From positions 1 through 52,233 of the forward strand of contig JBJKSH010000121.1 of assembly GCA_046704255.1 (NCBI GenBank): a stretch of 52,233 nucleotides of DNA, in the 5' to 3' direction. How positions within the stretch are numbered: the stretch's first letter is position 1; each line of letters starts with the position of its first letter. This DNA comes from FEN-1297 sp046704255 (GTDB taxonomy: Bacteria; Bacteroidota; Ignavibacteria; Ignavibacteriales; Ignavibacteriaceae). The notes under the pieces are model-generated. The model did not search any database and was not told the DNA's origin. It saw only the letters and a program-made list of their open reading frames with translations. This document shows positions 35,163 to 43,221 of the stretch, piece after piece. Both the position numbers and the translations under genes were made by a program.

Positions 35163-35189
35163 TAAACTTTTAAATTCGTCAAACGATAA
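35163..35189 (+). promoter_or_regulatory. Sigma-28 (FliA) promoter of flagellin
   Basis: TAAACTTT, 11 bases, AACGATAA. This agrees with the flagellar sigma-28 consensus TAAAGTTT-N11-GCCGATAA at 13 of 16 positions, with the exact spacer. It lies about 90 bases before the flagellin start. A FlgM-like anti-sigma gene in the same cluster (38659-38919) supports sigma-28 control. The sigma factor gene itself is outside the window. Confidence 0.8.
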
Positions 35190-35194
35190 TATTG

Positions 35195-35215
35195 TTGAGA
35201 TTAAAATAATCTCAA
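35195..35215 (+). promoter_or_regulatory. Perfect hairpin at the 5' end of the flagellin mRNA
   Basis: TTGAGATTA-AAA-TAATCTCAA: nine perfect base pairs with a three-base loop, starting a few bases after the -10 element. It should therefore lie at the very 5' end of the transcript. A run of A follows. Most likely an mRNA-stabilising stem; a protein-binding operator is the alternative. Confidence 0.6.
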
Positions 35216-35280
35216 AAAATAATTAACCGTAACCGGGTAAGGATACCCGGAAAAAACAAAAACTTACATGGAGGTAAGAA

Positions 35281-36096
35281 ATGGCGTACAATTTTAGTAT
35301 CAACACAAATCTGGGGGCATTGCAGGCATATCAGGCTTTGCAAAACATTAATACACAAACCCAAAAAGCTCAACTACAGTTAGCTACAGGCTTAAGGATA
35401 AATTCTGTTGCGGATGATACTTCCGGATACAGGGTTGGTAAAGATTTACAAGGTAATGTTGCGGTAATGACTTCAGCACAAGGGAATGTCGGTTCTGCAC
35501 AAGACCTGTTAAACACGGCAGAGTCTGCTCTTTCCAGTATAAACGATCTGTTAAACCAGATTAAAGGTAAAGCAGCAGATGCTAATGATCCTACCAAGAA
35601 CTTAACTGCTCTTGCAAACGACGTTAAAGCACTTGGTACCGAAATTAGTAATATTTTTACGAATACTAATTTTAACGGTACTTCTTTACTTAGCGGAAGC
35701 TCTATGCCGTCCGGCAGTAATTTTGCATTCCAAACCGGTGTTAACGAAACTACTACAATTAATTTTGGTACAATGAATACGATTGGTTTGTCTTCTCTTA
35801 CCGCTGCAACCAGCAGTACTGTATCAGGTTTAGGCTCTGCAGTAGATTCTATTCAGGCTAATGTGCAGGATGCTCTGGGCAGTATTGGTAATTTTGATCA
35901 AAGGTTACAAATTAAGAGTAACTACCTTTCATCGGCTATTCAAAATGCTAACTCTACAATTTCCAGATTGTTTGATGCGAATGTTGCACAGGAACAGCTG
36001 GATGCCACAAAAGGCCAGATTCAGCAGCAAGTTGCTACTTCGATGCTTTCTCAATTAAACTCAGCACCGCAGCAGCTTCTTAGGCTTTTCCAATAA
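35281..36096 (+). CDS. Flagellin
   Basis: 271 residues, shorter than most flagellins (Bacillus subtilis Hag has about 300). It polymerises into the flagellar filament outside the cell. The N-terminal domain ('INTNLGALQAYQALQNINTQTQKAQLQLATGLRINSVADDTSGYRVGKDLQ') and the C-terminal domain ('ISRLFDANVAQEQLDATKGQIQQQVATSMLSQLNSAPQQLLRLFQ') are classical. Only about 75 residues lie between them; they are rich in Ser, Thr and Asn ('TSLLSGSSMPSGS', 'LSSLTAATSSTVSGL'), good candidate acceptors for O-linked sugars. There is no large variable domain. A strong GGAGG precedes the ATG. The gene has its own sigma-28 promoter and follows the glycosyltransferase island. Confidence 0.96.
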   Translation: MAYNFSINTNLGALQAYQALQNINTQTQKAQLQLATGLRINSVADDTSGYRVGKDLQGNVAVMTSAQGNVGSAQDLLNTAESALSSINDLLNQIKGKAADANDPTKNLTALANDVKALGTEISNIFTNTNFNGTSLLSGSSMPSGSNFAFQTGVNETTTINFGTMNTIGLSSLTAATSSTVSGLGSAVDSIQANVQDALGSIGNFDQRLQIKSNYLSSAIQNANSTISRLFDANVAQEQLDATKGQIQQQVATSMLSQLNSAPQQLLRLFQ

Positions 36097-36107
36097 ACGG
36101 GTAGTTT

Positions 36108-36152
36108 TTAGTTTATCCCTCTTCCTTGCTTAAAAGGAAGGGGGAAAACTAA
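36108..36152. repeat. Long inverted repeat between flagellin and fliS
   Basis: TTAGTTTATCCCTCTTCCTT, loop GCTTAAA, AAGGAAGGGGGAAAACTAA: arms of about 19 bases, nearly perfect. There is no T-run after it, so partial termination or protection of the flagellin message 3' end is more likely than full termination. Its core resembles the palindrome near 14.6 kb. Confidence 0.7.
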
Positions 36153-36177
36153 AGTAATAAATAAACAGGAATTAATA

Positions 36178-36516
36178 ATGTACGGTACGGCAGCTTTTAC
36201 AAAACGAAACCCTACAAGGACTAATAATTACCTTGTGAAAGAAATAATGGAGGCTACGCCTCAGCAATTATTAATTAAAATTTATGACTTCGCAATTTTG
36301 CAGTGTCAAAAAAGAAATTTAATTAAGACGAATGAAGCAATTCAAAGATTGATTGATTCTCTAAATTTTAAAGATGAAAACGCAAGGGAAATTTCAAACG
36401 GTTTATTTAGGCTGTACATTTTTTGCCAGGACCAGATGCGCAAAAAAAATTATGAAGCGGTTTATAAAATTTTAACCGAACTCAGGCAAACATGGCTGGC
36501 TGCATTTAATATGTAA
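36178..36516 (+). CDS. fliS: Flagellin export chaperone FliS
   Basis: 112 residues, usual length 120-130. FliS binds the C-terminus of flagellin in the cytosol and stops premature polymerisation before export. The family pattern is seen in 'NNYLVKEIMEATPQQLLIKIYDFAILQCQKRN' (helix 1-2) and the C-terminal 'ISNGLFRLYIFCQDQMRKKNYEAVYKILTELRQTW'. It sits between flagellin and fliD as in most flagellar clusters, 10 bases before fliD. Translation of flagellin and fliS may be set at different levels by the hairpin between them. Confidence 0.93.
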   Translation: MYGTAAFTKRNPTRTNNYLVKEIMEATPQQLLIKIYDFAILQCQKRNLIKTNEAIQRLIDSLNFKDENAREISNGLFRLYIFCQDQMRKKNYEAVYKILTELRQTWLAAFNM

Positions 36517-36526
36517 AGGTGATATT

Positions 36527-38323
36527 ATGTCCGGAACAATTTTAACTACATCGGGGATTAATTCTCTTGTAAGCGCATATCAATTGCAGCAAACCGGTTT
36601 GATGGTTACACCTTTACAAACAATTCAAACTACGTATAAAAATTTATCCTCTGCTTACACAAATGTTATTTCAAAACTAAATACATTTGTAAACGGGCTT
36701 TCCGGGTTTACAGCAACGGACAGCAGCTCGGTTTTTGCCGCTATAGCAGCAAACTCTTCCAATACGAATTTTGTTACAGCTACTGCGGATAGCACCGCAT
36801 CAGCAGGTAATTATTCTATAAATGTTGAACAACTGGCAAAAAGCGATATAGCGGTATCTCAAAGCTTAACATCCGGTACTGCTAATGCAATTACGGGAAC
36901 TCATAATTTTCAAATAGTTACAGGCAGTACTTCGGGAGATTTAACAAGTAATATTAGTGTTAATTTCGGTTCAGGTGAAACCAACCAAACGGTTATGCAA
37001 AAAATTGCCGATGCAATTAATTCCAACCAGGCTGTAGTAACATCCCAATCGGAAACCGCATCAAATACTTATTCAGGTGCGGCTAGTACGATTTCTTTTA
37101 ACGTTGGAGGTACAACTACATCCGTAAGTGTTAATTCCGGCGGTTCCGGCAGCGAAACCAATGATCAACTGTTAAATGAGCTTGTTCAAAACATAAATGC
37201 AAACGTATCCGGTGTGACAGCAGCAAAGATTACCGACCCTAATAATTCCGCAAACGAAATGCTTCAAATCACCGTTAATGATCCTTCTAAAAGCATTTCT
37301 ATTTCGGATACAAGCGGCACTCTTGCTTCGGACTTAGGCATAACTACAACTAACTTAATAGGAGCATCCGGGGTAGTTACGGCATCTGCTTTTTCTCCTT
37401 CTACAAACTTGTCACAGCTTTCCATAACTTCTAAAAACACCGGGCTGGATAATATAATTAAAAATATTTCGGATACGGGAAGCAGCACTGCACTAAGTTC
37501 AATAAATTTTAATTTGGGAGCAACTAGAACCGCTTTTGATCAATATACAAATACTGCCGGATTTGTTTATGCCGATACTTCACTTGCCAACAACCAGTTA
37601 AATGCAAAGCTAAATTTTAACGGTCTGGAAATTCAGAGAGATTCAAACAGCATCAGCGATCTTGCAACCGGCGTTACGTTTAATTTAAAATCCGTAATGC
37701 AGTCTACCGACCCGGCTGCAACTGTTACGGTTAAGAGCGATGTATCATCAATTACCTCGCAGATAAATACTTTCATCAGCAACTTTAACGATATTTATAC
37801 TTACCTGAAATCAAACTCGGCTGTATCCAGTACTTCCGGAAGAAGCGTACTTTCCGGAGATTCAAATGCTTTTTCAATTATGAACTTAATGACGCAGTCT
37901 TCAATATCTTCGGTTCCCGGGCTACCTTCCAACACTCTAAATTCACTTTCTTCTATAGGAATTTCTTTTGATCCTTCAAGCGGATTAAGTGTTTCCGATA
38001 GTTCATTGCTAAACCAAAGCCTTACAAACAACCTGTCCCAGGTAAAGAATATTTTTAATTCTACTAATGGTGTTGCAACCTCATTATATAACTCTCTAAA
38101 TTCCTATGTTGGAACAAACGGTTATTTAACTTCACAGCAATCAATTTACAATACAAGTATTCAAAACTATAGCGACAGAATATCTACGGCTCAAGCTAAG
38201 ATTAGCACCGCTGCAGATAATTTAAGGACCCAATACGAACAACTTCAAGCACAGCTTGTAGATTTAACAAATACTGCGCAAACTTATTTTGGCATAAATG
38301 TAACAGATTATTTTAACTCGTAA
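36527..38323 (+). CDS. fliD: Flagellar hook-associated protein 2, filament cap FliD
   Basis: 598 residues. FliD caps the growing filament and helps flagellin subunits fold into place. The N-terminal domain begins 'ILTTSGINSLVSAYQLQQTGLMVTPLQTIQTTYKNLSSAYTNVISKLNTF'. Two flagellin-hook-IN-like segments are recognisable around 'NQTVMQKIADAINSNQAVV' and 'NDQLLNELVQNINANVSGV'. The C-terminal domain ends with 'YNTSIQNYSDRISTAQAKISTAADNLRTQYEQLQAQL', the usual coiled end. The sequence is unusually rich in Ser and Thr, so it might also be glycosylated. AAAGGTG precedes the ATG at 36527. fliS ends 10 bases upstream and the next ORF starts 7 bases downstream. Confidence 0.94.
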   Translation: MSGTILTTSGINSLVSAYQLQQTGLMVTPLQTIQTTYKNLSSAYTNVISKLNTFVNGLSGFTATDSSSVFAAIAANSSNTNFVTATADSTASAGNYSINVEQLAKSDIAVSQSLTSGTANAITGTHNFQIVTGSTSGDLTSNISVNFGSGETNQTVMQKIADAINSNQAVVTSQSETASNTYSGAASTISFNVGGTTTSVSVNSGGSGSETNDQLLNELVQNINANVSGVTAAKITDPNNSANEMLQITVNDPSKSISISDTSGTLASDLGITTTNLIGASGVVTASAFSPSTNLSQLSITSKNTGLDNIIKNISDTGSSTALSSINFNLGATRTAFDQYTNTAGFVYADTSLANNQLNAKLNFNGLEIQRDSNSISDLATGVTFNLKSVMQSTDPAATVTVKSDVSSITSQINTFISNFNDIYTYLKSNSAVSSTSGRSVLSGDSNAFSIMNLMTQSSISSVPGLPSNTLNSLSSIGISFDPSSGLSVSDSSLLNQSLTNNLSQVKNIFNSTNGVATSLYNSLNSYVGTNGYLTSQQSIYNTSIQNYSDRISTAQAKISTAADNLRTQYEQLQAQLVDLTNTAQTYFGINVTDYFNS

Positions 38324-38330
38324 AATTAAT

Positions 38331-38654
38331 ATGAATGAAAGAATAGAAAGAATAAATGCTCTTCTTAGCGAAGCTAATAAGAGCTTAAATGCTATAACAA
38401 ATGAAAATTTTGATAAAACGATGGCCGATGTTAAAACCATGCTTAATGAATCGTTAAAACACCGGGCATTTCTTTTAACAAATTTTTCGGAAGAAGAATT
38501 GAAGAATTTTGAACCGGATTTGACTAGATTAACTAAACAAATTAAAGAAAGCTTCGATAATATAATTGCAAATAAAAAAACAGAAATTGAAAAAATACGT
38601 TTGCAAATAGAATATACTCAGAACAGGAAGAAATTAGTCAATTACATAAGGTAA
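38331..38654 (+). CDS. Helical protein in the fliT position
   Basis: 107 residues, almost entirely helical and charged ('KKTEIEKIRLQIEYTQNRKKLVNYIR'). Sequence similarity to FliT is not obvious, but size, composition and place (directly after fliS-fliD) fit FliT, the export chaperone of FliD. A small FlgN-like chaperone is the alternative. It starts 7 bases after the fliD stop and ends 4 bases before the FlgM-like gene, so it belongs to the operon. Confidence 0.6.
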   Translation: MNERIERINALLSEANKSLNAITNENFDKTMADVKTMLNESLKHRAFLLTNFSEEELKNFEPDLTRLTKQIKESFDNIIANKKTEIEKIRLQIEYTQNRKKLVNYIR

Positions 38655-38658
38655 AATT

Positions 38659-38919
38659 ATGAAGATAGAACCATTATCCGGCAATAATTATTATCCCGGG
38701 AATATACGCAAAAGTAATTCTGACTCCACAGAACAATCCGGAGCTAAAATTAAGGATAAGCTTGAACTTTCCAGCGAGGCAAAAAGTATAAGTAAAAACC
38801 AGGCAGAAAATACCGGTATGGATAAAATTAAAGAAAAGATAAACAGCAAGTTTTATGATTCTCCGGATGTTATAAGCAAAATAGCCGATAAAATTCTTAA
38901 AAACATTAATGCCGGATAA
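38659..38919 (+). CDS. flgM: FlgM-like anti-sigma-28 factor
   Basis: 86 residues. A disordered polar N-terminal half is followed by 'KDKLELSSEAKSISKNQ', the central motif of FlgM (D-x-V/L-x-LS-x-A), and a helical C-terminal half 'MDKIKEKINSKFYDSPDVISKIADKILKNI' that matches the sigma-binding region ('ik..i..g.Y......iA..ll'). FlgM holds FliA (sigma-28) inactive until it is exported through the finished hook-basal body. Its presence fits the sigma-28 promoter before flagellin. It starts 4 bases after the preceding gene. Confidence 0.78.
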   Translation: MKIEPLSGNNYYPGNIRKSNSDSTEQSGAKIKDKLELSSEAKSISKNQAENTGMDKIKEKINSKFYDSPDVISKIADKILKNINAG

Positions 38920-39078
38920 ATAATCCGGCAAAATTAAGAACCGCTTACAAAAAACTTATCTTCAAAAACTTTTCACTCCAAAATTTTTTCTAAAAATAAG
39001 TTTGCTAATTATCTTCTAAATAATTATTATAGCTCACCTAATAGAAATTATTTCCTTTAATGAATTCTACGATTAGAG

Positions 39079-39825
39079 ATGCCGGGTATTGAAAGTAATT
39101 TTACAGATCAAATCCAAGATAACAAATTACAAATTTTGGGTAAACTTACAGCCAGTCTTATTCACGAAATCCGCAATCCTCTTTCCGCAATTAAATTGAA
39201 TCTGGATTATATGAAAATAATAGAATCCGAGATGCCTGCTGAAGCAGTGGATTCCGTAGCCGTATGCAAGGATGCACTTAACCGCATTCAATATTTAATA
39301 GATAACGTGCTTACATTTACCAGAAGAAAAATCGACGGGAATTCATTTTGTTCCCTCAATGAAATTTCCATGACTGCATTCGACATAATGCATTCATCTG
39401 CCGAAAGTAAAAAGATTAAATTAACTTTAGAACTAGATAAGAATTTACCTTACGGTAATTTTGATAAGAGCAAACTTCTCCAGGTATTATTAAATTTAAT
39501 TACAAACGCAATTGAATCTTTTGAAAACGGAGGGGAAATTAAAATAAGGACATACAAAAACGAACCCGGCTATATAATTTGGGAAATAACAGATAACGGA
39601 AGCGGTATTAGGGATGATGAAAAAGGTAAAATTTTCCAGGACTTTTACACCAGCAAAGTAAAAGGTACCGGGCTGGGGCTTAGTGTATGTAAAATGCTGC
39701 TTGATGAATACAATGCCCAACTGGATTTTGAAAGCACTGAGGGGATTGGTACTAAATTCTTTATTAGATTTAATCCGATATTAATAAAAGAAAATGCCGT
39801 TGTTCAAAATACTAATTATAGATGA
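39079..39825 (+). CDS. Soluble histidine kinase, FlrB/FleS-like
   Basis: 248 residues, with no membrane segment and essentially no sensor domain. The phosphorylated His29 lies in 'ASLIHEIRNPLSAIKLNLDYM'. The ATPase domain has the N-box 'LLNLITNAIESF', G1 'ITDNGSGI' and G2 'KGTGLGLSVCKMLL'. The 3' end overlaps the following NtrC-type regulator by 32 bases, so they form a two-component pair. In other bacteria the comparable FlrB-FlrC or FleS-FleR pair switches on middle flagellar genes with sigma-54, and I infer the same here from position. Intracellular input (for example by export apparatus status) is likely but unproven. Confidence 0.88.
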   Translation: MPGIESNFTDQIQDNKLQILGKLTASLIHEIRNPLSAIKLNLDYMKIIESEMPAEAVDSVAVCKDALNRIQYLIDNVLTFTRRKIDGNSFCSLNEISMTAFDIMHSSAESKKIKLTLELDKNLPYGNFDKSKLLQVLLNLITNAIESFENGGEIKIRTYKNEPGYIIWEITDNGSGIRDDEKGKIFQDFYTSKVKGTGLGLSVCKMLLDEYNAQLDFESTEGIGTKFFIRFNPILIKENAVVQNTNYR

Positions 39826-41188
39826 TGATAATCTTGTTTGCATCTCTTTAAAAAAACTTCTTGCTAAACTAGGTTACGAAGTAGATACCTGCATGGATGC
39901 CGGTGAAGCTTTTGCCAAAATAGACAGCTTTGAACCCGATGTTGTTCTGCTGGATATTTACCTTACCACACACAACGGGCTGGACCTTCTTAAACAATTT
40001 CAAAAGAAATATTTTCACATACCCGTAATAATGATTACCGGCTACTCCGATGTTAAGATAGCAGTTACCGCAATAAAATCCGGCGCCTATGATTTTTTAT
40101 TAAAACCTATAGACATAGAACAGCTTCAGCTTGTACTTAAAAAAGCGCTGGATAACTTAACACTAAAAACAGAAGTTGAAAAACTTCAGCAGATTGTTAG
40201 AAATGATGAACTTACTTCTGAATTTTTCGGAAAGAGTGCAAAGATAAAGAAGCTTTTAACCTCTGTTGAAAAACTTGCCGGCAGTGCGGACACTACAATT
40301 TTATTGCTTGGCGAAAGCGGTACAGGTAAAGAAGAATTTGCCAGGTACATTCACCAGCACAGCCCGCGTAAGGATGCATCGTTTATTCAAATAAATTGTT
40401 CTGCTATTCCAAAGGAACTTGCGGAAAGCGAATTGTTCGGGCACGAGAAAGGTGCTTTTACAGGCGCTATGCAAAAAACAAAACTGGGTAAGTTTGAACT
40501 TGCAAATAACGGAACGATTTTACTTGATGAAGTTGGTGAGCTTACACCGGATCTTCAGGTAAAGCTTTTGCGTGTACTGCAGGAAAAAAAGTTTTACAGG
40601 CTTGGTGGTGAAAAAGAAATTTCCGTTAATGTACGCATTCTGGCCGCAACAAATAGAAATCTTGAAGAAGAAGTTAAAAGCGGCTGCTTTAGGGAAGATT
40701 TATATTACCGGCTTAATGTTGCTAATGTTAAAATACCTCCGTTAAGAGAACGCAAAGAGGATATACCCTTACTTGTGTATTCTTTTATGAAAGAATTTTC
40801 AATTAAGTTTAATAAAAAAATAAAAGGGATAGATTCGGATGCACTTAACCTGCTTGTATCCTATCCGTGGAAGGGTAATATAAGGGAACTGCGGAACATA
40901 ATGGAAAGAGCAGTTATACTTTTGGAAGAAGACGAACTAAAAGAACATCACTTTAATTTTCTTGCCGAACAGGGTACCGGTTATATTCCCTCGGAAGAAA
41001 AATTCAGTTTAAAAATTCCGCCTGAAGGAATTAAAATAGATATCGTATTAAAATCTTTAATTCAAAAAACACTAAAGATTACTAAGGGCAACCAGGTTAA
41101 AGCAGCTAAGGTTCTGGGGCTTTCCAGATCCAAATTAAGATACCGTATGGAACAGCTTGGAATTGAAGTGACAAAAAATATAAGGTAA
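39794..41188 (+). CDS. NtrC-family sigma-54-dependent response regulator, FlrC/FleR-like
   Basis: 464 residues: receiver (1-120) with the acidic pocket at Asp10-Asp12 and phosphorylated Asp54 ('VVLLDIYL'); AAA+ domain with Walker A 'GESGTGKE', the sigma-54 contact loop 'GAFTGA', Walker B 'GTILLDEVGEL' and arginine fingers in 'FREDLYYRLNV'; and a Fis-type helix-turn-helix at the C-terminus ('NQVKAAKVLGLSRSKLRYRMEQLGI'). All residues needed for activation of sigma-54 polymerase are present. Its start lies inside the end of the kinase gene. Location after fliD and flgM argues for control of flagellar genes. I found no convincing sigma-54 promoter (GG-N10-GC) in the upstream regions I checked, so the targets may be elsewhere. 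Confidence 0.93.
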   Translation: MPLFKILIIDDDNLVCISLKKLLAKLGYEVDTCMDAGEAFAKIDSFEPDVVLLDIYLTTHNGLDLLKQFQKKYFHIPVIMITGYSDVKIAVTAIKSGAYDFLLKPIDIEQLQLVLKKALDNLTLKTEVEKLQQIVRNDELTSEFFGKSAKIKKLLTSVEKLAGSADTTILLLGESGTGKEEFARYIHQHSPRKDASFIQINCSAIPKELAESELFGHEKGAFTGAMQKTKLGKFELANNGTILLDEVGELTPDLQVKLLRVLQEKKFYRLGGEKEISVNVRILAATNRNLEEEVKSGCFREDLYYRLNVANVKIPPLRERKEDIPLLVYSFMKEFSIKFNKKIKGIDSDALNLLVSYPWKGNIRELRNIMERAVILLEEDELKEHHFNFLAEQGTGYIPSEEKFSLKIPPEGIKIDIVLKSLIQKTLKITKGNQVKAAKVLGLSRSKLRYRMEQLGIEVTKNIR

Positions 41189-41210
41189 TAAAGGGGAGAA
41201 AAGTTTGCAC

Positions 41211-41226
41211 CCAAAATGTGTTTTGG
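41211..41226. terminator. Possible short bidirectional terminator
   Basis: CCAAAA-TGTG-TTTTGG between the convergent NtrC-type and PAS-kinase genes. The stem is only six pairs and AT-rich, so its strength is doubtful. Confidence 0.3.
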
Positions 41227-41230
41227 AATT

Positions 41231-43120
41231 TTAGCTTGATGAATTATTTCCCGGGGGAGAAAAGACAACCGTAAAAGTACTTCCTTTCCATTTTTCGCTG
41301 GTTACATTTATTTCGGCATTATTTATTTCAATGTATTTCTTTGCTAATGCCAAACCTAAACCTGTTCCTTCAAAAGTTCTGTTTTGCCCGTAGTCTTCCT
41401 GGGAAAAAGGATTGAAAACATTCGGAAGATAATCCTGTGAAATGCCTATACCGGTATCGGTTATGCTGATATTAATTCTGTTATTTATTTCGTTAATTGC
41501 AATTTGAACTCCGCCTTTTTCCGTATACTTTATTGCATTATCAATTAGATTAATAAAAACCTGGCTAAGTGAATATTTATCTGCATAAACGAATGAATGA
41601 GCCGTATTATTTTTGTAAGTAAAGTATAGATTTTTCATTTTAGCGCGTGAAAAAAATTCCAGGGTGAGATCTTCCAGCAAGTCTTTATCAAGGTCAATAA
41701 TTTCAAAATTAGTATCATAGTTGCCTGTTTGAACACGTGATAAGTTAATCATCAATTCAATTGTTCTAATCAATCTTTGGGAGCTGCTGTTTATTACATG
41801 AAAAGCAGATTCCATTCCCCTTGGTAATTTATCTTCGAACTCTTCTCTAAGAATAGAGGTATAGGTTAAAATATTATTTAACGGTGTGCGGATTTCGTGG
41901 GACATCTGAGCCAGGAATTCTGTTTTAAGCCTGTCGGATTTTTCGGCTTTTACTTTGGCTTCAATAAGTTGTTCTTCCTGTAATTTTTTATCTGTTATAT
42001 CTTGAAAAATTGCCATGTAATGCATGTTTTGTCCCATCTCATCCATTACGGGAGAAACGGAAGCATATTCCCAAATAGTTCTGCCGTCTTTTTCTTTATG
42101 GTTAAATTCTCCGGTCCAGTCGCTGTTGGAAGTTATAGTATCCCAGATGACCTTCTTTTCCTCAGGAGATAATATTGGCGTTAATAATAAATTCGGTTTG
42201 GCTGCATATAATTCTTCCCGGGGCCAATTTTTAACCTGGCAAAATTTAGAGTTAACATATTCTATGTTTCCTTTCAGATCAAGGATAATAATAGAAACAG
42301 GGCTTTGCTGTACGGCGCGGGAAAGTTTAAATATTTGTTCTTCGTTTAATTTACGGCGGGTATTATCGCGTACAAAACCTTCAAAGTATAATGTCTTACC
42401 GCTGGAATCTTTTACGATATGTACACTTAACAGAATCCATAAGGGTTCTCCGTTTTTCTTTTTCCATTTTACCTCCAGATCAACGGCAGAATTCATTTTT
42501 TCGTATTGTGTTATTAAGCTGCTTCGTTCATCTTTGTCAAAATAAATATTTTCAATAAGGTTAAGCTTAAGAGCTTCTTCAACCGTACCGCAGCCTAATA
42601 TTTTTGCAAAGGCAAGATTGGCGGTTAAAATTTTTCCACTGTAATCCGATGTGTAAATACCAACCGGTGAGAATTCGAAAATGTTTTTAAATTTTTGTTC
42701 GGAAATTTTTAAAGCTTCTTCCGCCAGCTTTTGTTGTGTTATGTTATGCCCTATTGCAGAAGCAGCAATTATTTCTCCTTCCGGGTTCTTCAGCGGTGAA
42801 ATTGTTAAGGATACATAAATTTTTTCTTTATCCTTTTTTATCCTCACGGTTTCAAAATCTATTACGGATTCACCGTTTCTTATCTTTAACATTATAGAAG
42901 CAAGTTCATCCTGTAATTCAGGCGGAACAATAAGGGATACATTTTTGCCGGTTATTTCGTGCGGGCTATAACCGTACATTAATTCCGCACCTTTATTCCA
43001 GGATAAAATATACCCATCCAGAGTCTTACTAAATATAGCATCCGGGGAAGATTCTATAATAGCTGCTAAATGAGTGGCAGTATTTTTATCTTTAATACTT
43101 CCGGGCTTAAATTTGTACAT
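41231..43120 (-). CDS. Three-PAS soluble histidine kinase
   Basis: 629 residues and no membrane segment. PAS1 (about 15-135, 'AAIIESSPDAIFSKTLDGYILSWNKGAELMYGY'), PAS2 (about 140-260, 'FEFSPVGIYTSDYSGKILTANLAF') and PAS3 (about 265-385, 'VQQSPVSIIILDLKGNIEYVNSKF') are each followed by PAC-like segments. Then HisKA with His408 in 'FLAQMSHEIRTPLNN' and a HATPase with 'DNAIKYTEKGG', 'DTGIGIS' and 'GTGLGLALAKKYI'. No receiver or output domain, so a partner regulator is needed; the neighbouring NtrC-type protein has its own kinase. It is transcribed away from cheW, with a sigma-28-like sequence at 43180-43205, so it may belong to the motility regulon. Ligands cannot be read from the PAS sequences. 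Confidence 0.9.
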   Translation of the reverse strand: MYKFKPGSIKDKNTATHLAAIIESSPDAIFSKTLDGYILSWNKGAELMYGYSPHEITGKNVSLIVPPELQDELASIMLKIRNGESVIDFETVRIKKDKEKIYVSLTISPLKNPEGEIIAASAIGHNITQQKLAEEALKISEQKFKNIFEFSPVGIYTSDYSGKILTANLAFAKILGCGTVEEALKLNLIENIYFDKDERSSLITQYEKMNSAVDLEVKWKKKNGEPLWILLSVHIVKDSSGKTLYFEGFVRDNTRRKLNEEQIFKLSRAVQQSPVSIIILDLKGNIEYVNSKFCQVKNWPREELYAAKPNLLLTPILSPEEKKVIWDTITSNSDWTGEFNHKEKDGRTIWEYASVSPVMDEMGQNMHYMAIFQDITDKKLQEEQLIEAKVKAEKSDRLKTEFLAQMSHEIRTPLNNILTYTSILREEFEDKLPRGMESAFHVINSSSQRLIRTIELMINLSRVQTGNYDTNFEIIDLDKDLLEDLTLEFFSRAKMKNLYFTYKNNTAHSFVYADKYSLSQVFINLIDNAIKYTEKGGVQIAINEINNRINISITDTGIGISQDYLPNVFNPFSQEDYGQNRTFEGTGLGLALAKKYIEINNAEINVTSEKWKGSTFTVVFSPPGNNSSS

Positions 43121-43179
43121 TGTATTTACCAGAATGCCTCTAAAGCTTTATTAAAAAATAACAAATATTTATGTAATTA

Positions 43180-43205
43180 TTATCGGTTACTATAATTTTT
43201 ATTTA
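43180..43205 (-). promoter_or_regulatory. Possible sigma-28 promoter for the PAS kinase
   Basis: On the minus strand TAAATAAA, 10 bases, ACCGATAA. The -10 element fits the sigma-28 consensus GCCGATAA at 7 of 8 positions; the -35 element has only the TAAA core and the spacer is one base short. About 60 bases before the start of the kinase gene. Confidence 0.4.
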
Positions 43206-43221
43206 ATCAATTTATTATCCC

